The translations under genes were made by a program, and so were the position numbers. From contig NZ_FNLC01000001.1 of NCBI RefSeq assembly GCF_900104065.1, positions 310,001-374,000 of the forward strand: 64,000 nucleotides of DNA, read 5' to 3'. Shown one piece after another: positions 26,153 to 34,270 of the stretch (position 1 is the stretch's first letter; each line of letters starts with the position of its first letter). This DNA is from Natronobacterium texcoconense (lineage in GTDB: Archaea > Halobacteriota > Halobacteria > Halobacteriales > Natrialbaceae). A model generated the notes under the pieces. The model was not told the DNA's origin. It saw only the letters and a program-made list of their open reading frames with translations, and made no database searches.

Positions 26153-26667
26153 GCGCTCCGACTTACAGCCGTTTCCCGGCTAAAACGAAGAGACTGTTAC
26201 AGGATTATCTCGCCGATTCGCCACAACCTCCCGGAGAAACGCACAGTTGGAAACCGCGACCGCGTAGCTAATCGTGGGTTCATACTCTCCGGATCGATGA
26301 GTGTCGGTATTACCGACGAGAACGCCGAAACCGTCCCGAATCGGCATTGTGCTTGCGGTCGCCGCTGTATTATCGCATCGCCACTGGAACGAGGTTTTAC
26401 CGGTGTTTACGCTCGGGGGCTTCCCCAGCGGGTGGCGCTCGAGACGGGCTGGAATCGAGTACCATCGGTAGTGTCATGCGTCCATCGCCGCCTGATCGCA
26501 CAGCTACGGAGCAGAGTGGTACCGCTAGCTTCGGTCGCCGCGCTGACCCCGAGAGCGGTACTGGACGTGATCGCTCTAGCGGAGGCCCACACGTCGTGGT
26601 GGTCACTCGAGGGCAGCGACGGGTGCGAAAAAGAAACCGGGATGTCGACGGTCAGCGACCGCGCGGA
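26153..26667. other. 515-bp gap between the two acidic paralogues
   Basis: It begins with the promoter of paralogue A (conserved word at 26181-26208). I see no plausible gene in the rest: open frames on both strands are Arg/Cys-rich, lack motifs, and have no ribosome-binding signal. Base composition is close to that of spacer DNA elsewhere in the window. The gap may hold a terminator for paralogue B. Confidence 0.5.
26181..26208 (-). promoter_or_regulatory. Conserved promoter word upstream of paralogue A
   Basis: Minus strand: a GTAACAGTC word followed by CGTTTTA about 29-35 bp before the ATG. The same two words at the same spacing precede paralogue B. CGTTTTA is well placed for a TATA-like element, and GTAACAGTC may be an activator or BRE-type site. 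The conservation stands out because bases around it are not conserved. Confidence 0.5.
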
Positions 26668-28098
26668 TTAGCCGAGGATGCCGATCGACAGTTCGTTGTC
26701 GTCGTCATCCTCGTCGTCGAGTTCGTCGTCTTCGTCTTCAGCGTCGTCTAGGCCTTCCGCGTCACCGATGGTGAACGATTCGGCGGTCGCGTCACCGATG
26801 TCGATCGACGTCGCGGATGCCTCGGAGATAGTCTCCTCGTCGACGTCGTTCTCGTCATCGTAGTCGTTCTCGTCGTCCATCTCGTCGTCAGCAGCGTCGT
26901 CGTTCATCTCGTCATCGTCATCGAACACGCTGGTGTCGTCGTCATCGTTCTCGTCTTCGTCGTCGGCGAGGTCGTCATCTTCCTCGTTCATCTCGTCGTC
27001 ATCGTCCAGCGCGTCGTCCTCGTCGTCAGCGAGGTCGTCATCGTCCTCGTCGACTTCGTCGACGGACTCGACGGTCATCGAGTCGACCGTGATTTCGTCG
27101 ACGTCGAACTGCTCGATGGTGAGTTCGTCGATGTGCTGTTCCTCGACGTCTTCGTCATCCATCTCGTCGTCGTCCTCGAGTGCGTCGTCTTCGTCGTCAG
27201 CGACGTCGTTCTCGTCATCGTCGTTCATCTCGTCGTCATCGTCCAGCGCGTCGTCTTCGTCGTCGGCGACGTCGTTGTCATCGTCGTCGAGGGCGTCATC
27301 CTCGTCGTCCATCTCGTCTTCGTCGTCGGCGAGGTCGTCATCTTCCTCGTCGACCTCGTCGTCCTCGATGGTCAGTTCGTCGATAGTGAGCTGATCGACG
27401 TCCATGGACTCGATGGTGAGTTCCTCGACGGTGAGTTCGTCAGCGTCCTCGTCGATCAGGTCGTGTTCGTCGTTCTCGTCGTCGTAGTCGTTCTCGTCAG
27501 CAGCATCGTCATCGACGCCATCGTCGTTCATCTCGTCGTCATCGTCCAGCGCGTCGTCTTCGTCGTCGGCGACGTCGTTGTCGTCAGCGACGTCGTTGTC
27601 CAGCTCGTCGTCATCCATCTCGTCCTCGTCGAGGTCGAGGTCCTCGACCGTCACGTCTTCGAGTTCGAGGTGCTCGATCTCGATGTCGGAGAACATCACT
27701 TCTTCGCCGTCGGCGACGTCGTTGTCGTCGTTAACGTCGTTTTCGTCATCGACGCCGTTGTCCTCGTCGTCAGCGGCGTCGTTTTCGTCATCGTCGAGTG
27801 CATCGTCGTCATCGACGCCGTTGTCCTCGTCGTCAACGACGTCGTTCTCTTCCTCATCGACGAGCTCCTGAAGCTCGTCCTCGTCAGCGTCGAGCTCATC
27901 GACGTTTAGCTCCTCTATCGTCGCGTTCTCGACCGTCACGCTGTCGAGTTCGAGTGTCTCTACGTCTGTGTCTTCGAGTGTTGCGCCCATGTCTCCAGTG
28001 TCATCCGATGCAACTGCCGCGCCTACCAGGGCCGGACCCGATAGGGCTACTGTCAGTGCGATCAAGACGACACCGAGCGTCTGTGGTCGTGAAACCAT
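26668..28098 (-). CDS. Secreted acidic pentapeptide-island protein, paralogue B
   Basis: 476 residues, same plan as paralogue A: a signal peptide starting MVSRPQTLGVV and ending near ALVGA, then islands at about 38-69, 133-157, 219-246, 322-347 and 422-450, and the end ELSIGILG. Islands read, for example, LTVEE LTIES MDVDQ LTIDE LTIED. The linkers are longer and more regular than in A, with repeats such as DDALDDDDEMNDD. Islands align one to one between paralogues while linkers do not. The product is predicted to be soluble and outside the cell. Tandem duplication is the likely origin. Confidence 0.85.
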   Translation of the reverse strand: MVSRPQTLGVVLIALTVALSGPALVGAAVASDDTGDMGATLEDTDVETLELDSVTVENATIEELNVDELDADEDELQELVDEEENDVVDDEDNGVDDDDALDDDENDAADDEDNGVDDENDVNDDNDVADGEEVMFSDIEIEHLELEDVTVEDLDLDEDEMDDDELDNDVADDNDVADDEDDALDDDDEMNDDGVDDDAADENDYDDENDEHDLIDEDADELTVEELTIESMDVDQLTIDELTIEDDEVDEEDDDLADDEDEMDDEDDALDDDDNDVADDEDDALDDDDEMNDDDENDVADDEDDALEDDDEMDDEDVEEQHIDELTIEQFDVDEITVDSMTVESVDEVDEDDDDLADDEDDALDDDDEMNEEDDDLADDEDENDDDDTSVFDDDDEMNDDAADDEMDDENDYDDENDVDEETISEASATSIDIGDATAESFTIGDAEGLDDAEDEDDELDDEDDDDNELSIGILG

Positions 28099-28127
28099 GC
28101 AGGAGGATTTACCGTTCGTATCACGGG

Positions 28128-28152
28128 TAAAACGGAGCGACTGTTACGAGAT
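28128..28152 (-). promoter_or_regulatory. Conserved promoter word upstream of paralogue B
   Basis: Minus strand: GTAACAGTC then CGTTTTA about 30 bp before the ATG, matching the word upstream of paralogue A at 26181. Between this and the ATG is AGGAGG on the plus strand, which is not a ribosome-binding sequence for this gene. The two genes are probably controlled alike. Confidence 0.5.
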
Positions 28153-28351
28153 TGTCCCCAGCACAATTTCTGGTAGAAGTTCGGCACTGAACCGTAACCT
28201 CGTTTTCATTTCCTCCGAACTGATGACTATCATCGGAGTCGACGTATAGACGGTCTGTCGAGGGGAATTCCCCTTCTGCTTGCCGCTGCCGTCGCGTATC
28301 TATCTTACGGAGAACGGAACCCTTACCGCCGTGGTCGCTAATAGTCGGTCG

Positions 28352-29827
28352 ATGCGCGAGTGCTTCGAACTCAGGGACGCCGACGCTGGTGGCCGGATCG
28401 GTGAGCTCACCGTCCCGAGAGCCGAAACGACGGTCGAAACGCCTGCTCTCCTGCCGGTGATCAACCCGAATCTCGACACGATCAGTCCCCGCCGACTCGC
28501 CGAAGAGTTCGGTGCCGAGATTCTCATCACTAATTCCTACATCATCCACGGCACCGAGGACGTCCGTGAGCAGGCACTCGAGGAGGGACTCCACGAGATG
28601 CTGGAGTTCCCGGGTGCGATCATGACCGACTCCGGCTCTTTTCAGCTCTCCGAGTACGGTGACATCGACGTCACGACCGAGGAAATCCTCGAGTTCCAGC
28701 ACGCGATCGGGTCGGACATCGGAACGCCCGTCGACATCCCGACGCCGCCGGACGTCTCCCGCGAGCGCGCGGAAGACGAACTCGCGACCACCCAGGAACG
28801 ACTCGAGGTCGCCGAAGACGTCGAGACCGGCGATATGCTCGTCACCGCGCCGGTCCAGGGGTCGACCTACCCCGACCTGCGCGAGGAGGCGGGCCGGCAC
28901 GCCGACGCGACCGACCTCGACGTCTTCCCTGTCGGCGCGGTCGTTCCGCTGATGAACGACTATCGGTACGACGATATGGTCGATGCCGTCGCCGCCGCAA
29001 AGCGCGGGCTCGGCGCCGATGCGCCGGTCCACCTCTTCGGTGCCGGCCACCCCATGATGTTCGCGCTCGGCGTCGCGATGGGCTGTGACCTGTTCGACTC
29101 CGCCGCGTACGCTCTCTACGCCCGCGACGACCGCTATCTGACGGTTCGAGGCACACGCCAGCTCGAGGACCTCGAGTACTTCCCGTGTTCCTGTCCGGTC
29201 TGTACGAGCAACTCGCCCGACGACATCCGCGCACTACCCGATCGGGAGCGCGAGGAGGAACTCGCGGCCCACAACCTCCACGTCACCTTCGCCGAGATCC
29301 GCCGGATCAAGCAGGCGATCCGCGCCGGCAACCTGCTGGAACTCGTCGAGCAACGCGCCCGCGCACACCCGACGATGCTCGACGGCTACCGGACGCTGCT
29401 CGATCACGCCGCACAACTCGAGGGGTCCGACCCCGTCTCGAAGGGCGCGTTCTTCTACACCTCTCACGAGAGCGCGCGCCGACCCGAAGTTCTGCGCCAC
29501 CACCAGCGCCTCGACCGACTCGAGACGCCGGAGTCGCTGTTCCTGACGGAAGGCGAACCTGCTCGCGGCGACGAGTTCGACGACTCCTGGCGCGTCGAGC
29601 CACCGTTCGGTCCGTTCCCGCGGTCGCTCTCGAAGAGCTACCCGCTCACTGCGGAGGTTCCCGAACGGACGGATCGCGCGGCACTCGAGGCGGCCGCCGA
29701 AGGCATCTGCCGACTCGTCGAGGCCAACCCTGGGATGGACGTGGCGCTCGGTCACCGCGACTGGCCGTCCGAGGTGCTCGCGTTGCTTCCGGACGAGGTC
29801 GAACTGATCGACCTAACTGTCGCGTAG
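28352..29827 (+). CDS. tgtA: Archaeosine tRNA-guanine transglycosylase TgtA
   Basis: 491 residues. It exchanges guanine at tRNA position 15 for preQ0. [10 protein letters not shown] places the first catalytic Asp at residue 93, and [16 protein letters not shown] holds the nucleophile Asp. The zinc site is CSCPVC. Archaeal features include the N-terminus [15 protein letters not shown] and the long C-terminal region after the barrel. The ATG at 28352 gives the family's normal beginning; the ORF upstream lacks homology-like content. With arcS 709 bp downstream and RaSEA elsewhere in the window, all visible steps after preQ0 are present. Confidence 0.96.
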   Translation: MRECFELRDADAGGRIGELTVPRAETTVETPALLPVINPNLDTISPRRLAEEFGAEILITNSYIIHGTEDVREQALEEGLHEMLEFPGAIMTDSGSFQLSEYGDIDVTTEEILEFQHAIGSDIGTPVDIPTPPDVSRERAEDELATTQERLEVAEDVETGDMLVTAPVQGSTYPDLREEAGRHADATDLDVFPVGAVVPLMNDYRYDDMVDAVAAAKRGLGADAPVHLFGAGHPMMFALGVAMGCDLFDSAAYALYARDDRYLTVRGTRQLEDLEYFPCSCPVCTSNSPDDIRALPDREREEELAAHNLHVTFAEIRRIKQAIRAGNLLELVEQRARAHPTMLDGYRTLLDHAAQLEGSDPVSKGAFFYTSHESARRPEVLRHHQRLDRLETPESLFLTEGEPARGDEFDDSWRVEPPFGPFPRSLSKSYPLTAEVPERTDRAALEAAAEGICRLVEANPGMDVALGHRDWPSEVLALLPDEVELIDLTVA

Positions 29828-29869
29828 AGAACCAGAACAGCAAAGGGACGGGGGTACCCCCGTAGTGAC

Positions 29870-30262
29870 ATGCTCGACGGTGACATGCTCGGTACAGCGT
29901 CGCTCGTTCTTGCGGGCATCGTAATAGTCCTGAGTCTCATCCTGATCGTCCTCGTCGCCTCGTGGTTCGTGGGACAACTCCGTGGCGGGTCGGAAGAACG
30001 CAGCGAATCCTACGAACGCCACCGCGAGGCGCAGGCTCGCGATCCGCCGGTCGAGATCGGTGACGTTCACGAGGCAGGCGTCATCGACTTCTCGGATCAC
30101 CACTCCGGTGACCGCCAGGCCGTCTGCAAGATTCAGGGGTTCGTCGTCTTCGTCGAAGACCTTCCTGGCGACCTCGAGGTCGGCGATGTCGTTCGGTTCA
30201 GAGTCCTCTCGTTCAACCGCGGTCATACGTCGGCGACGGGGAAATTCATCGAACGTGCGTAG
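29870..30262 (+). CDS. Membrane-anchored TRAM-domain protein
   Basis: 130 residues. One strong membrane helix (about 9-36) is followed by a charged linker and a TRAM-like beta-barrel from about residue 62. The barrel pattern is GDVHEAGVIDF, then GFVVFVEDLPGDLEVGDVVRFRVLSF, ending ATGKFIERA. TRAM domains bind RNA or tRNA in modification and translation proteins. Here the domain sits on the cytoplasmic membrane, unlike typical free-standing haloarchaeal TRAM proteins. It lies 42 bp after tgtA, and a tRNA-related role is inferred from that. A second Met at 29885 is an alternative start. Confidence 0.8.
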   Translation: MLDGDMLGTASLVLAGIVIVLSLILIVLVASWFVGQLRGGSEERSESYERHREAQARDPPVEIGDVHEAGVIDFSDHHSGDRQAVCKIQGFVVFVEDLPGDLEVGDVVRFRVLSFNRGHTSATGKFIERA

Positions 30263-30269
30263 GATCGTT

Positions 30270-30404
30270 TCAGAGCCCCATCACTACCCGAAGAACGATC
30301 CCGAGCAGGATGACCAGTATACCCGAAACCGTCGCGATCGGCGGAATCGGGACGAAAAGCAGGACGATGCCGGCGAGGATGACGACGGTCGAGAGTCGGA
30401 CCAT
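30270..30404 (-). CDS. Small hydrophobic membrane protein
   Basis: 44 residues, too short for a standard ORF scan. The sequence is two membrane helices: about 8-22, then a VPIPPIATVSG turn and 27-44, with a basic end. Similar tiny hydrophobic proteins occur in haloarchaea, but I cannot name a family. It is convergent with the TRAM gene (7 bp between stops) and upstream of arcS on the other strand. Coding potential is plausible from the helix pattern, with no homolog evidence available here. Confidence 0.5.
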   Translation of the reverse strand: MVRLSTVVILAGIVLLFVPIPPIATVSGILVILLGIVLRVVMGL

Positions 30405-30535
30405 ATCCGTACTCGACCACGCGGGTCGACGTATGCGTGTGGCCAGCATTGTGCGATCGGCAATCGCCACCGGCGCGTGATCGACGACGAACCACGACCG
30501 ACAGCCTCTTTCGCTCGCCACCACCCATATCGGGT

Positions 30536-32311
30536 ATGACCGACTACTTCGAAGTTCACGAGCGCGACGGGGCCGCTCGAGTCGGCGAGTTGCGACTCGC
30601 CGACACCTGGACGACGCCCGCGCTCGTCGACGACCTCCTCGAGGACGCGGGGTCGCTCTGGTCGAGCGACCGTGAGGTTCCCGAGGGCGACGAGTCGAAA
30701 CTCACCGTTCTTCCCCACCGGTCGTTCCCCGGTGGGACTGCCGACGAGGTCCAGGAGTCGTTCGCGGTCGACTATCCCGACGTCGACTACCCGAGCGTTG
30801 CAGTCATCTCGAGTGAGAACGCCACTGACCACGGAACGGACGCCTACGCCGTCTCGGACGTCCAGTCGACCACGGGACACGGCGCGGCGCTCGTCGAGGC
30901 CGTCGTGAACGTCCGAGAGGAAATCCCCGCCGACACCGCCCTCCTCTTCTCGGGGGTCGCGACGCCGCGTAACGTCGCTCTGCTCGCCTACGCCGGCGTC
31001 GATCTGTTCGACGCGACCGCAGCCGTCGTGAAAGGGACCGAAGGGCGCTATCTCACCACGGACGAGGCCTACTTCCTCGAGGATCTCGAGGAACTCCCTT
31101 GCTCCTGTCCGGCCTGCCAGCAACCTCGCGAGGAGTTCACCCGCGAGGACTGTGCCGAACACAACCGCCACGCGCTCGAGGCTGAACTCGGCATCGTCCG
31201 CCGACGCATCCGTGACGGCCGCCTGCGGGACTATCTCGAAGGCCAGGCCCGCCACGACCAGTGGCTCACCGCAGCGATGCGCGAACTCGACACACAGTGG
31301 GGCTACCTCGAGGAACGGACGCCCATCCTCCGGGACGCCCAGATTTCGGCGGCGACCGAGGACACCCTGCGCCGCGTCGAGATCCAGCGGTTCGCAGACC
31401 GCGTCACGACGCGGTACCGCAACCGCTTCCAGAACCCGCTCGTGCTCGTCCCCTGTTCGGCGACCAAACCCTACAGCGAGTCCCAGAGCCACCGCCAGTT
31501 CCACGACGTCATCCAGTGGCGCGGCCACGTCGTCTCGATGACCAGTCCGATCGGCGTCGTTCCACAGGAACTCGAGACCACGTATCCGGCCCAGCACTAC
31601 GACACCGTCGTCACCGGCCGCTGGTCCGAAGACGAGAAAGAGTTCGTCGCCGAGGTGCTCAGACGGTACCTCGAGCGCAACGCCGACACCTACCCGTACG
31701 TCGTCGCACACGTTCCCGACGAAGGCTACCGCGACATCGTCGAACGGGTCGAAGAGTCGTGGGACGGCAACGAGGATCTCGACGTCACCTACACCGTTCC
31801 CGAAGGTGGCCACCCGACCGACGACGAATCCCTCTCGAACCTCGGCGAGGCGCTGTCGGGCGAACTCAAGTACTCCAAGCGCGAGCGCGAGCACAACACC
31901 GTCCGCGCCATCGCGGACTACCTGCTCGGCGACGGCGCAGGAAATGAACTCTTCGCGGACATCCAGACGACGAGTCGCTACCCCAAGATCCAGATCCGGG
32001 ACCGCGAAGATACCCAACTCGCGACGATGGTGCCCCAGTACGGAACGCTGTCGTTCACGCTCGAGGGAGCCCGCCGCTGGGTCGACAGCGACGCTCCGGT
32101 CAAACGCGTCGAAATCGACGGCTTCGTTCCCCACGGCAGCGTGCTCGCGCCGGGCGTCGTCGACGCTGACGAAGACATTCGAGTAGGCGACGAGGTCGTC
32201 GTCGAGGGACCGAATGCCTTCGCCGTTGGCCGAGCCGAGATGTTCGGCCACGAGATGGCCGAGAGCACGCGCGGCGTCGCCTGCGAGGTCCGCCACGTCG
32301 AAGAGAAGTGA
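30536..32311 (+). CDS. arcS: Archaeosine synthase ArcS
   Basis: 591 residues. The N-terminal half is a TGT-like barrel with the CSCPAC zinc region (about 189-194). A middle DUF5591-like domain carries the hallmark PCSATKPYSESQSH (about 305-318), and the C-terminal 75 residues are a PUA domain (VDSDAPVKRVEIDGFVPHGSVLAPGV onward). The enzyme adds lysine to preQ0 at tRNA position 15; RaSEA then completes archaeosine. The ATG at 30536 is preferred since the in-frame upstream part from 30437 is basic and Cys-rich. The gene is the second large tRNA-modification gene here after tgtA. Confidence 0.95.
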   Translation: MTDYFEVHERDGAARVGELRLADTWTTPALVDDLLEDAGSLWSSDREVPEGDESKLTVLPHRSFPGGTADEVQESFAVDYPDVDYPSVAVISSENATDHGTDAYAVSDVQSTTGHGAALVEAVVNVREEIPADTALLFSGVATPRNVALLAYAGVDLFDATAAVVKGTEGRYLTTDEAYFLEDLEELPCSCPACQQPREEFTREDCAEHNRHALEAELGIVRRRIRDGRLRDYLEGQARHDQWLTAAMRELDTQWGYLEERTPILRDAQISAATEDTLRRVEIQRFADRVTTRYRNRFQNPLVLVPCSATKPYSESQSHRQFHDVIQWRGHVVSMTSPIGVVPQELETTYPAQHYDTVVTGRWSEDEKEFVAEVLRRYLERNADTYPYVVAHVPDEGYRDIVERVEESWDGNEDLDVTYTVPEGGHPTDDESLSNLGEALSGELKYSKREREHNTVRAIADYLLGDGAGNELFADIQTTSRYPKIQIRDREDTQLATMVPQYGTLSFTLEGARRWVDSDAPVKRVEIDGFVPHGSVLAPGVVDADEDIRVGDEVVVEGPNAFAVGRAEMFGHEMAESTRGVACEVRHVEEK

Positions 32312-32415
32312 CCGCTCTGTGGCCCCCTAATCGCTCTTTCAAGCGTCTGAGGCGGCTGTCAATCCCATATTCGGACTGGTCGCAGTTCGCGATATACTGT
32401 CAAACAGCGAATCTG

Positions 32416-32423
32416 TTTTATAT
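32416..32423 (+). promoter_or_regulatory. TATA box upstream of the HdeD-like gene
   Basis: The word TTTTATAT is followed at about 27 bp by ATG (32447), the spacing expected for leaderless initiation. If this ATG is used, the protein is 201 rather than 189 residues. Confidence 0.5.
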
Positions 32424-32482
32424 CTATTCGCGGCGTACAGTACTCGATGACTCCAATTCATTCGATTTCGACCGGTGGTGAA

Positions 32483-33052
32483 ATGCCCGAATACACTCTC
32501 GAGCGTGGCTGGAAAACCCTCGCGATCGCCGGTGGCGTGGTCGGCCTGCTCGGTATCCTCGCGATCGCGTTCCCGCTCGTAACCGGGCTCTCGGTAGCGT
32601 TCGCGCTCGGAGCGGTGCTCGTCGTCAGTGGAATCGTCCACGCTGCACACGCGTTCACGGCCCGTGGCTGGAACGGCCGCCTCTGGCAGGTCGTACTCGC
32701 CGCCGTCTCGGTCGTTGCCGGCCTGCTTTTGCTGGCGAACCCGATCGTCGCGCTCGCGAGTCTGACGCTGCTCGTGATCGCGTACCTGCTTGTCGACGCC
32801 GTTGCAGAACTGTGGATGGCGATGCGGATGGCCGGCCAGCCCGGTCGGGCATCGATCGCCGCGAGTGGCCTGCTCTCGCTGGTCCTCGCCGGCCTCCTCT
32901 GGAGCGGCTTCCCCGCTGATGCAGCCTGGGCCGTCGGCCTGCTCGTTGGTGTCAGCCTCTTCGTGACCGGCCTCTCGATGGCGTTCGTCGCCATTAGTGG
33001 TCGGTCCGTCGGCGAAACGGAACAGCCCATGACCGAGCCACGCAAGGCCTGA
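32483..33052 (+). CDS. HdeD/DUF308 membrane protein
   Basis: 189 residues with six membrane helices in three hairpins. LAIAGGVVGLLGILAIAFPL and LLLANPIVALASLTLLVIAYLLVDAVAELW are characteristic of DUF308 (HdeD-like) proteins. Bacterial HdeD is linked to acid tolerance; the archaeal role is unknown. The chosen ATG at 32483 follows a GGTGGTG ribosome-binding sequence. The TATA box at 32416-32423 lies 24-31 bp from an in-frame ATG at 32447, so a leaderless start with 12 extra residues is a real alternative. Confidence 0.8.
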   Translation: MPEYTLERGWKTLAIAGGVVGLLGILAIAFPLVTGLSVAFALGAVLVVSGIVHAAHAFTARGWNGRLWQVVLAAVSVVAGLLLLANPIVALASLTLLVIAYLLVDAVAELWMAMRMAGQPGRASIAASGLLSLVLAGLLWSGFPADAAWAVGLLVGVSLFVTGLSMAFVAISGRSVGETEQPMTEPRKA

Positions 33053-33377
33053 ACGCCAGGTCTCGTAGCATTCCCGTCCAGCGATCGGTTTCTGTAGTCA
33101 GGTCGAGTACAGAGACGGTCGTCGTCCGATATCGCATTCGACCTTCGAAGCCAGTGACCGCTCAGTTCGGGGTATGAATCCCTGTACCTGTTACGGCGCT
33201 GCTGCAAACGGCAGGCCCGCTTTCGATCCCGGTGGAGTCCGAGACCGAACTGGCAGTCGACCGCAGGGATCGTCGTCGAAAACGACTGCCGACGGAAGTC
33301 CGTCGAACCCATTAAATAAAGGGTACCCATCCATCCACGGTCGGGGCGTCTATTCAAGTACAAGAGGTCAACTGATC
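33053..33377. other. 325-bp gap with a promoter for the DoxX gene
   Basis: I see no gene in it. Open frames have composition unlike the genome's proteins. Near its end, an AT-rich box ATTAAATAAA (33311-33320) precedes the DoxX-like gene by about 60 bp. An inverted pair around GATCGTCGTCGAAAACGACTGCCGAC (about 33270-33295) could fold into a small hairpin. Confidence 0.5.
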
Positions 33378-33944
33378 ATGTCCACTACTACTCGAAACAG
33401 ACTCGAAAGCCGGTATGCAGGAATCACCCTCGATGGACGCCCCCACGCGCTGACGGCGTGGTTCGTCGTCGCACTGCGGTTCGTGATGGGCGGAATGATA
33501 CTGTTCGCGGGACTGGGGAAGTTCGCGTTCGTTAGCGGGGAGCCGTTCGACGCGAGCGGCTTCCTGGTCCACGGCGTCGATCCAGCCAGCCCAGTCAGCG
33601 GACTCTACGCTGCGATGGCGGGCAACGCCGCGTTGATCGAGGTCATCAACGTAATCGTCCCGGCCACGCAGGTGCTGATCGGCATCGCGCTGATCGCAGG
33701 TGCGTTCGTTCGCCTGGCTGCCCTTGGTGGAGCCATGCAGATGATCATGTTCTACCTCGGTGGCTGGGAAGGACAGTGGCTCGCGCTGTTCGACTCGACG
33801 CTGATCTACGCGGTCGTCTTCCTGGCGCTGGGCGCACTCGCCGCGGGCCGCATCGCCGGACTCGACCGCTACATCGAACAGATCGATGTCGGTGGACAGC
33901 CACTGGTCGAGCGGTACCCGAAACTCCAGTACCTCCTCGGCTAA
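33378..33944 (+). CDS. DoxX-family membrane protein
   Basis: 188 residues with four or five membrane helices. VALRFVMGGMILFAGLGKFAFV (about 31-52) is the DoxX first-helix signature, and the region with Met-rich MQMIMFYLGGWE follows later. DoxX members include thiosulfate:quinone oxidoreductase subunits and small quinol-linked proteins, but this length and the absence of partners do not fix an activity. The ATG at 33378 follows an AGAGGTCA-like ribosome-binding sequence. Confidence 0.85.
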   Translation: MSTTTRNRLESRYAGITLDGRPHALTAWFVVALRFVMGGMILFAGLGKFAFVSGEPFDASGFLVHGVDPASPVSGLYAAMAGNAALIEVINVIVPATQVLIGIALIAGAFVRLAALGGAMQMIMFYLGGWEGQWLALFDSTLIYAVVFLALGALAAGRIAGLDRYIEQIDVGGQPLVERYPKLQYLLG

Positions 33945-34270
33945 CGCGAAACACCCCTTCTACTTCTGCCGAGACGTTCGAACACAGTTTCCGGTTCGAT
34001 CCGTCTATCCCTGCTAAAACCTTCGTCGAAGGGAAGACGACGATCGACAGACGTCGGCTCTATGTCGAAAAGGTCTCTCTATCGTAACAACTGCAACTTT
34101 AGCGAAGGAAGAACAAATATCTCGGACGACGCGGCCCTCTACCCGCCGAAACGTACTAACACTCGCAACGGTAGAAATCGCTTCTCTGTTCTCGGCAGAT
34201 CCGTCGCGCAAATCGTCGAGGGCTTCAACAGGGTCGACCGGACGTCATCCTCGCCGAGACTGGTCGACCG
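33945..34270. other. 326-bp gap without a recognised gene
   Basis: Stops of the DoxX gene and the regulator gene at 34271 face each other here. There are AT-rich words near 34085-34130, and short frames on both strands that look random. No repeat, hairpin or RNA gene was recognised. It may hold two terminators. Confidence 0.4.

Noticed and set aside
26181-26208. The promoter word of the acidic genes as a fragment of the palindromic repeat (both contain GTTACAG)
   Set aside because: Only about eight bases match, with no arm or stem around them. Chance similarity is the simpler reading.
26297-26671. A 124-codon plus-strand frame between the acidic paralogues
   Set aside because: Residue composition (Arg, Cys, Trp) is unlike haloarchaeal proteins and it overlaps the end of paralogue B on the other strand.
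24812-28098. Periodic DNA resembling a CRISPR array
   Set aside because: The period follows codons of Asp/Glu linkers within an intact reading frame. There are no spacers of uniform length and no cas genes.
30284-32296. A 670-codon minus-strand open frame across arcS, and similar long antisense frames under tgtA, the LOV regulator and others
   Set aside because: High-GC haloarchaeal genes open antisense frames by third-position bias. These lack motifs, and the plus-strand genes have clear family signatures.
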